Part shown: positions 38,101 through 47,100 of the stretch, piece by piece
Layout of the letters: every line of letters begins with the position of its first letter
How positions within the stretch are numbered: position 1 is the stretch's first letter
Assembly: GCF_958450345.1 (NCBI RefSeq)
Contig: NC_088781.1
Span: forward strand, 47,851,357 to 47,915,356
DNA: 64,000 bases
Reading direction: 5' to 3'
From: Calliphora vicina
Taxonomy: Eukaryota; Arthropoda; Insecta; Diptera; Calliphoridae
The notes under the pieces: model-generated
What the model was told of the DNA's origin: nothing
Seen by the model: the letters and a program-made list of their open reading frames with translations, nothing else
Databases searched by the model: none
Position numbers and translations under genes: made by a program

Positions 38101-41100
38101 CTGTAACGCCCCGCTACCAGCGACACTTCAATGTGCTTGCCATCGATGAATTTAATGATGACATCTTAAAGACCATCTTCAGTAAAATTGTTTTGTGGCA
38201 TTTGGATACAAGGTAAGTAAAGGGCGTTAAACAAAAATTGTTAGAAAGTAACCTCACGTAGTGGTCTTTATTAAATCTAATAATATTTATAAGTGCTTGG
38301 CGAAGTAAATGTATTTAGATGGCTGTACTATAGTTAATTGTGTAACGTTACATCACGTATTTGTTTAATACGCAATACGGATAGAAACGCAAAATCATTT
38401 GGGAGTATTTATTAGATGTGACTGGAATTGCTTACAGAAATTGTTATTAGTATTACATGTTATTGCTAGTTGTAGTAAAAATTGCTTTTAATCATTTTGC
38501 AGTGGTTTATTTTATGCCCAGAAATGTTAAGGTTTCACAAAGGTAGACTTTTTTGAAATATGTTATGTAAGTTTTAAGATTGGCCATGTTTGTTAGAAAG
38601 ATGTTAAACAAATGCTTAAATATGGTGACATATGGTGGCCAAATTCGTTAAAAATGTGTCTTAGAATTACATAATCAGGATTCTCACTTTCATTATGGGG
38701 GGAAAACTAAAATGTTCGACAAGGCATCGGACCTTACCCGATCCAAATTTGTTGGTAAATAGGTACTTTATTTGAAGTTGCTCAAAAATTTTTAAATTCG
38801 CTTTGGTTAGTCTTTTATCGAGGTTCAAAGTTTTATTCTTTTTATAAGAATAGTGTAAAAATTTAAAATCAACGACTAGAGATGCAAATCAGGACTGATT
38901 TTTGAAAATCCCGGGTCGGAATTTTCGGGAAATTTGAATACCGAAAATTATAAGAAAGAAACGTACACACTAGGGATGCCAAACAGGATTCGGGATTTTA
39001 CAAATGTTTGGAATTTGCTAATACCGAAAAATCCCGGGATTTTCGGGATCGGGATTGGCATTCCTAGTACATTTCTTTGTCTTTGCAATTGAAAGTAAAT
39101 TTTTATTTAGCAATTAATTCTCGGCGGCCCGCTTTTTTGCCAGTGAAGGAAAAAAGGCCTTTCTGGTGTCACGTAGCTGGTGGGATTTTTGTCGCACTGT
39201 TGGGCAAGAGGCACAGCTTGGGACCCCGAAGACTTGTTGGCAGTTCCTTCACTGGCAGAGAGTCGTGTATCCTGGGTACCCGAAGTCTTGTTCGCAGCCT
39301 GGGTTTTCAATTTAGCAGCTTCCAAAACTGGGGTTTTTATCGATCCTTGGTAGGCAGCTTTCGAGGTGCTTGGATTGAAATTCAGAGGCACCTCGCTGCA
39401 TTTAGTCTTGCATCCTTTCATGGAGGATGCATTTTGAGAGTTTAGGTTTCCCCAAATCTAGTCCTGCAGATTGTTGAACACCAGTAGCTTGCAGATTAGC
39501 TCGGACCCGTATCTCCACCGAACTAACCTGGATCTCAGTAGAATTCAATTCACCGCCACCGCGGGAATAGGGTCTCCGGAGATTTTGATGCCCCCGACCG
39601 GATACATGGGGCTCTGTTCGTTAACTTTCATGTCGGACGGACCTGTACCTCTGCCAGGTTGTAAAACTGCTGCCCCACTGGTGCCAAACAGACCATCAAG
39701 CCGCCCAATGTGGGAACAGACGCTGTTGGATTTCGGACTCTGTAAGGGACAGACCACCCAAAGGATCCAAAAACGGACATGTTCTGTCGAGAAGACCCAA
39801 TATCAGTGAAAGGGAGAATCTTCTGACAGAAATGTCAGGTAGCTGCCCCAAAGGGGATATACAGACGCTACCCGATAAAAGGAAGGGTAGTTCTAAGTTC
39901 GTGCTCTCCATGAGCCCCTCAGGTATGGGTATTCCTTAGATAACTTACGAAAAAAAATATGAAAATTGACTCAAGGAAAACCAAAAATACCGATTTGCTT
40001 TATTATCGTTATAGCAGGCGTTGAGCTTAAGAGATTTGCTGAACATCACTTTGCGATATTTGGGAATGTAGAATGTCGAAATGCATAAAAAAGCCACAGA
40101 AAATTACAATTTCCCCTATTTATGAAAAACGGGATTTGGAAAATCTGGGGATTTAAATTTAAAAAATCTCAGGCTTCGATATTTAAGAACGGGAGTTTCG
40201 GGAACGGTATTGTCCGTTTGACATCTCTATCTACGACTCATTAGCTTTAATATGACATCAACAAATAAAAATAAAATCTGACTAATAGTACAAGCCTTTC
40301 TTTTGGAATTTTACACGCATATCTTAAACCTATGAACAAATCAATCTAAAGCTAATTTCGAAATTATTGTGAACTTCGAAATTTGTATTGCCATTAGGGA
40401 TGCCAAACGGGACTGGGTTTTACAAATCCCGGGATTCGGGATTTTAGAAATGTAAATCCCGGGATTTTAGTTAAACGTCAAAAACATCAAATTCAACAAT
40501 AAAAACTATTATATCATTAATATATTTAAGTAAAAACATAACAAATCAAAAACTAATGCGTTAAATTAAAATAAAATGGTCCATGATTTCCCCTAGCTCC
40601 ATACAATTGTCCCCCGGAGTACTGTTTGAGCAGTCATAAATATCTTGATTATGCGGCAATCCTTATAAAATTTTGCATAAAATAAGTTGTAAATACTCTG
40701 AAATTATACTGTAAAGTACTGCGGAAATCGGGCTACATTTGCCCCTAGTCCCCTTTAGAAAATAACTTGAACATAAATTTCGTAAAAGTGTAAATTGTGT
40801 AAAAGCCTGTTAATGCAAGGGAGACGTTCTGCTTTCCGATTCAAATGAAAAAATCTGTCTGCGTTTGGATTTGAAGCGAGATTGGTATTATAAAAAATAT
40901 GCTGAAATTTAGCTTTCTAAGTATTTTGGGTGCTTCAAAAATCTTCCTAAAATATCAAAAATCTCATATTTCGGGATTTGTTAATCCCGAAAAATCCCGG
41001 GATTCTTTTTCACAAATCCCGGGATTCGGGAAATCCCGATCCCGAAAAATCCCGGGATTTTCGGGATCGGGATTTCGGGATTGGCATCCCTAATTGCCAT

Positions 41101-44100
41101 GGAAAACGTATATACCAAATATCATCTTATGCAGAAGAGTAAAATAAATAATGTTTGTTGATGGAAATTCTTTTGACCAAATTAAATATTTCTTCCCTTT
41201 TTTACAGAGGATTTTCCAAAGAATTCGATCCTTGTATTGATGAAATCGTGGACGCTACTTTAAAAATCTACAATCGAGCTAAACTGAATCTCTTACCCAC
41301 ACCCGCTAAATCTCATTATCTTTTCAATTTACGTGACTTTGCACGCGTTATACAAGGTGTCTTGCTGTCGGTACCCGAAGCCACCGAAGATATGAATTCC
41401 ATGAGACGGCTGTGGGTTCATGAAGTTCAAAGAGTTTATGGTGATCGTTTGGTTGAAGACGGAGATCGTTCCTGGCTGTTCCAGGCTCTATGTGAGCAAA
41501 TGCAAGAAAGCTTTAATACCCCACCCGATTTCCTATTCGAACGTTTAGTACAAAAGGGCGAAAAGCTGACAGAGGCCGACTTTAGACGTTTAATATATTG
41601 TGATTTTACAAATCCCAAAGCGGATACCAAGAATTACATAGAAGTCCAAGATTTGGAGGAGTTGCGTAATGTGGTTGAAGCCTATTTGGTGGAGTATAAT
41701 AATATGTCAAAGAAACCCATGAACTTGGTACTCTTTCGGTTTGCCGTGGAACATTTATCGAGAATCTGTCGCATAATAAAGCAGCCACGTAGTCATGCTC
41801 TACTGATTGGGGTCGGTGGATCCGGACGTCAGAGCTTAACACGTTTGGCTTCGCATATATGTGACTATGAGTTGTTTCAAGTTGAAATATCTCGATTATA
41901 TGGACCCAATGAATGGCATGAAGATATCAAGGTTATATTGCGTAAAATAAGCTCCTCCGAAATGCATGGAGTGTTTTTGTTTACAGATGTACAGGTAAAG
42001 TATGTGAAAAAAGTGCATACTCTATAATTCGCAACTAAAATTATGGAGCATCTTCCTTGTTTTAATTTTTAAGGAAATTTATTTTAAGGATTTTCAATAT
42101 TTTATTAATAAAAATTTGTTTTTAGATCAAAGATGAATCATTTTTGGAGGATATTAATAATTTACTTAACTCGGGCGAAGTACCCAATTTGTTTTCCAAC
42201 GAAGAAAAAGTCGAAGTGGTGGAGAAAATGGCTCAAATTGATAAGCAACGCGATAAGGCTGTACAAACTGATGGTAGTCCGGTGGCTTTATTCAATTTCT
42301 TTGTGACAGTAACTTAATTTTAACATTTAGCCCATATATTTAGTTATTTATTATTAATTTTTTACTTCTAGACCTGCAAGGACCAACTACACATTGTCTT
42401 GGCTATGTCTCCCATTGGCGAAGCCTTACGTGTACGCATACGTAAATTTCCCTCTATTGTTAATTGCTGCACCATCGATTGGTTTCAGGCTTGGCCTGAA
42501 GATGCTCTTTTAGCTGTTTCTACACGATTTTTAGCTCAAGAAGATTTAACCGTTTTAGAGCGAAAGGCATCTATTGATATGTGCATGGAGTTTCATACGT
42601 CCACACAATCATTGTCGGAAGCTTTCTATTTGAGATTGAAGAGACATAATTATGTTACGCCTACTTCATATTTGGAATTGATACAAACCTTTAAAACTTT
42701 GCTGAATAAAAAGAGAACGTAAGTATAAAAAGAAACTATGTTGAAGTTATGGAACTAGAGGAAGTTTACATGATCTTAAATAGTTTTACTGTAGTAGCTA
42801 GAGCTCTATTATTTTTAATCTGGGAGATCTGTGGATCATCAAGCTTAAGGAAATTGTGATACTTGTGCTAGTTGAGGTGACATAATAAGGACTTTTAGAA
42901 ATAAGTATTGAAGTCTTAACCTAAAATATTATTAACATTGTTATTGCCACTGTAATATCCAATCATTGGGAGCTACTGAAGTATCAATTTTCGAGCAGTA
43001 GGATTCATCCAAAAGCAGGGAAATTGGGTACAATACGAAATTGAAGCCGAGAGACCTTGAAAGACGGTTTTGAATGTCCGAAATGATGTTTAAACGCGAT
43101 AAAAGAATATAATTTTTGAACCGAATCATTACTTGCTATGAAAAATGGATCCATTACGACAACTCGAAGTGTAAGAGATCGACCGGCGAACCAGCCGAAT
43201 GGACACCAAAACCAAATATCCATGGCGCTAAGATGCTCTGTAATTAGTGGAAGTAAAAGTCCTATCTGTTATGAGCTGCCGAAATCTGACCAGACCATCA
43301 CAGGGAAACTTTACCGAACGCAACTAATTAGTTTGAAGTGAGCCAGACATAAAACCGTAATATTCCAACATGACAACGCTCGGCCACAGGGTTGCAATAC
43401 TGTTCAAAAGTATTTAGAATGAAGTGGTTGGTAAGTTTTACCTCATCCGCCTTATAGTCCAGAGTTTGTCCCGTCCGACTACTATTTGTTTCGATCGATG
43501 CAGAATGCTCTCTCTGGGATACGCTTCACTTTGGAAAAGAGTATTGGCTTTCTTCATTTTTGGCCTCAATAGATGAGCAGTTCTTTTGGCTCGGAATCCA
43601 TATGTTGATGGAAACATGGGAAAAGTTCATAGCTAACAATGGCCAATACTTTGAATAAATTTATCTTGCACAAATGTTTTCAAATAAAAGCTAGAAAAAT
43701 AATAATATCCCGCATTTTTAAGTCATACACCCAATAATACTGGAGTACTTTATCCCCTTCCGAAACATTGAGATTCCTAAAGATGTTATTATTTCGAATG
43801 TACCGCCATTATTCTCAGGGGTCTTGATTGTTTTCTCTGGAGTTGTTAAATGTTGGATGAAGAGACTGTTCCCCATAGCTGGATGCCATATGATCATATT
43901 GGTTTTATAACCGCCTTATACAAGACAACCTTGTAGTCAAGATCTTGGGCTGACCAAGGAGCCAGTGCATTTGCTTAGACTACAGTTTGTGTCACTTTGG
44001 ATTCAATATGTTGTCTCCATGTTAGAGAGTGGTCGAGATGGATACCAGCGTATTTTATATGGTTTTCCTCATATTGTTAATCAGTATTGTAGGACAACAA

Positions 44101-47100
44101 TATCTTCTTAAAGTGATTGTATTTTCTCTGTTGCAACGAAATTGAAGAGTTGATTTGATTTTAGTAAAAAGTGTTATGTGAGGAAGACAAGATACTGTGA
44201 CTCTTTTACAAGTTGAGTTGGATATATATGCTTTATACAAAATTTAAGACGTTAAGTTAGCTTTCAAGGTAATATTTTGCACTGTAATAAATACAGATCT
44301 GATTGTTTTGGACATCTTAAGAAATTAATCCTGCCAACACACACTTGTAATAATTTTGCGAATAGAACTCTTCTAATGTCTTTGAGACAGAGTCTGACAG
44401 AGTGAAGAACGCCCAGAAGGATTTTCCAAGGTTCCATTTTTTGACGTTGGGTGTTATTAGTCATTGGGATATGTGACAGAGTGACGAATTATTTTCCAAG
44501 GTAACATTTATTGAAGTTGGGTGTTATTAGGATGTAAACTGATTAGTTTTTGTCATCATCTGATTGTCAGATGAATGTCTGTTATCCTTAACGTCCATCA
44601 GCAGTTGTCCGCACATAAGTTTGATGTCGCAAGCTGTTGAAAACGATATTAATAGATAAACAGAACAGGAAATTCAATCCAAATGATGGAGTGGAACAAC
44701 GTTGGAAACAAATAAAAGAAAATCTCTTACAAACTAATTTTGGACCTAAGGGCTTGTGGCATTTTTGAAATATAAATAAAACATGTGAGCAAATACTGGG
44801 ACAAGACCCCAAGGGAAGAAAGGAGTGGATGAGCTCCCAAACTTGGCCCTTAATCGAAGAAAACATCAAAGAACAATAAAAAGTCGCTTAGTAAACGCAT
44901 TGAACCAGAAAATACATATTCATAAAAAATAAAGAAATAAGAAGAGCTTGTAGGAGAGACACAAGGATATTTACCGATGAACATGCGGCTCATGCAAACG
45001 ATGCCGCAAGCAAAAGCGATGCTAAAACTATTTATGAGATAACGAGCTACATCAAATCCAAGAATAGAACCTCTACTAACAAACGTAGCTGAACCATTAA
45101 TACGATGGAGGATACACTTTATGGAAACCCTCAACAACAGCTTACCATATGCTGGACCATCTAATGACATGTCCGCATCAAAAATTAGTTCAGCTTAACA
45201 CCAGCCTTCCATCTCCGGATGAAATAGAAATCGCTACTAGAAAACTATAGAAAAAATCGCCAGGTTTTGACTGGATTCCACCTGAAATTAAAATTTTGGT
45301 ACGAAGAAAAATTACCAGACGACTGGTTTCAAGGAATCCTTATACAAATACCAAAAAAGGAACCTTTCGCAATATAAGAATTATCGTGGAATCTCACTTC
45401 TTTCCTAAAGAATGCTCCTAAATAGAATAAATGATACAATAGAAAGGAAATTGCGTAGGGAACAAGCTGGCTTCCGGTCGATCAGGTCGTGAGTTGACCA
45501 CATCAACACACTAAGAATTCTGTATCTCACTTTTGTAGATTATTCAACCACATTTGACACTGGGACGCTGGTAGTCCAAAAAAGCTAATTAACCTCATAA
45601 GAGCTTACTATGATCGTTTTACTAATATGACTGGGTTGTCAACTTAGCAAATGTTGAAATAATAAATGAAACTAAGAACAGCAAACAACAACCCTTTTTT
45701 CATCGGTCAGAAACAGGTTGAGTTTGTTGACAAATTCTGTTACCTGGGAAGCATAGTTTCATCAGTAGATAGCGCAAAACCAGACCTTGAACATATGATT
45801 GGTAAAGCAAACAATGCGTTCTTCCAACTGCGAACTATTTGGAAATCAACCAATATATCAGTCAAAACTAAAATAAGTCAAACGTTCTACTAATTTTGCT
45901 TTATAGCTGCGAAACGTGACTGACAACAATAGCACTGATCTGTAAACTACAAGGTTTTACTGCTGCTTGCGTTACATTTTGAAAATGTGGTGGCCAAACG
46001 TCATAACTTTAAATTTGAATCGGTTGTAAAAAAAGTACTGGATTATTTTTTAAAATATCTGGTTTTATTGGAAAGGTTGAACTTTGTCATTTAAGAATGG
46101 AACATAATATCATTTATATGATCAACCCAACTCAGTACATTTTCGATTGTTTTGGATCGAATCTCTTCAATAGCAACTTCGATTTCATATCTCAACGATT
46201 CAATTGTCTCTGGATGGTTTGCGTAACATTTATCCTTAATGGCTCCCCACAGAAAATAATCCAATGGGATCAAAATACAGCTCCGAGACGGCCAAAACAA
46301 AAACATAAAATATCGTAAAATATCGATGTTTGCGTTGCACTGAAAAATTGGGTTGATCGGATGAGGTACTGTCGAGCCAGTCGTGGTAGTCATATGAATG
46401 ATATTGTGTTCCATTCTCAAATGACAACGTTCAACCTATCTAAATTATTATTAAAAGAAGAAAGTGGAAATGGATCGGGCACACTCTTCAGAAGGATACA
46501 GATGAAATAAGCCACCAAGTCCTAGATTGAAATCCACAAGGCAATAGAAGAAGATGTCGGCCAAAGTCCACATGGAAAAGAAGCTTGCTTAAAGACATCG
46601 AAAATAGCGGATGAAGCTGGAATGAAATAAAAGTACTTGCGAATGATCGAATATCTTGGAAAAATTTTGTGGAGGATTTATGCTCCACAGGGATTTAAGC
46701 GGAGAGAAAAAGAAGAAAAAAATGATTAGTTTTCGGTACTCTTACAGAATCTTACTGAATTTATATAGGAAATGCAACATTGAGCCTATCTAAATTATTA
46801 TTGAAAGAAGAAAGTGGAAATGGATCGGGCACACTCTTTGGAAGGAACCAGATGAAATAAGCCGCCAAGCCGTAGATTGGAATCCACAAGGCAATAGAAG
46901 AATGATCGAATATCTTGAAGAAATTTTTGTGGAGGACCTATGCTCCACAGGGAGTTAAGCGGACAGAAGAAGATGAAAAAAATGATTAGTTTTCGGTACT
47001 CTTACAGAATCATAATTTGTTGAAGGTTAATGTTCTGATTTATATTTGGATGGATATAAAGTTTTCATACAGCATGATCATTGTACTTATTTCTGAATCT

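Larger units (their letters stand above)
38877..40229. mobile_element. hAT-like non-autonomous element, 1.35 kb, with nested insert and GC-rich core
   Basis: Ends TAGAGATGCAAATCAGG and (right, inverted) TAGAGATGTCAAACGG are hAT-type. Flanking octamers TCAACGAC (38869-38876) and TCTACGAC (40230-40237) differ at one base and fit an 8-bp target duplication. Inside are CCCGGGATTTTCGGG-type subterminal repeats, a separate 96-bp MITE (38971-39066) and a GC-rich core at about 39115-39945. No hAT transposase (no DDE/RW motifs) is seen. Confidence 0.72.
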
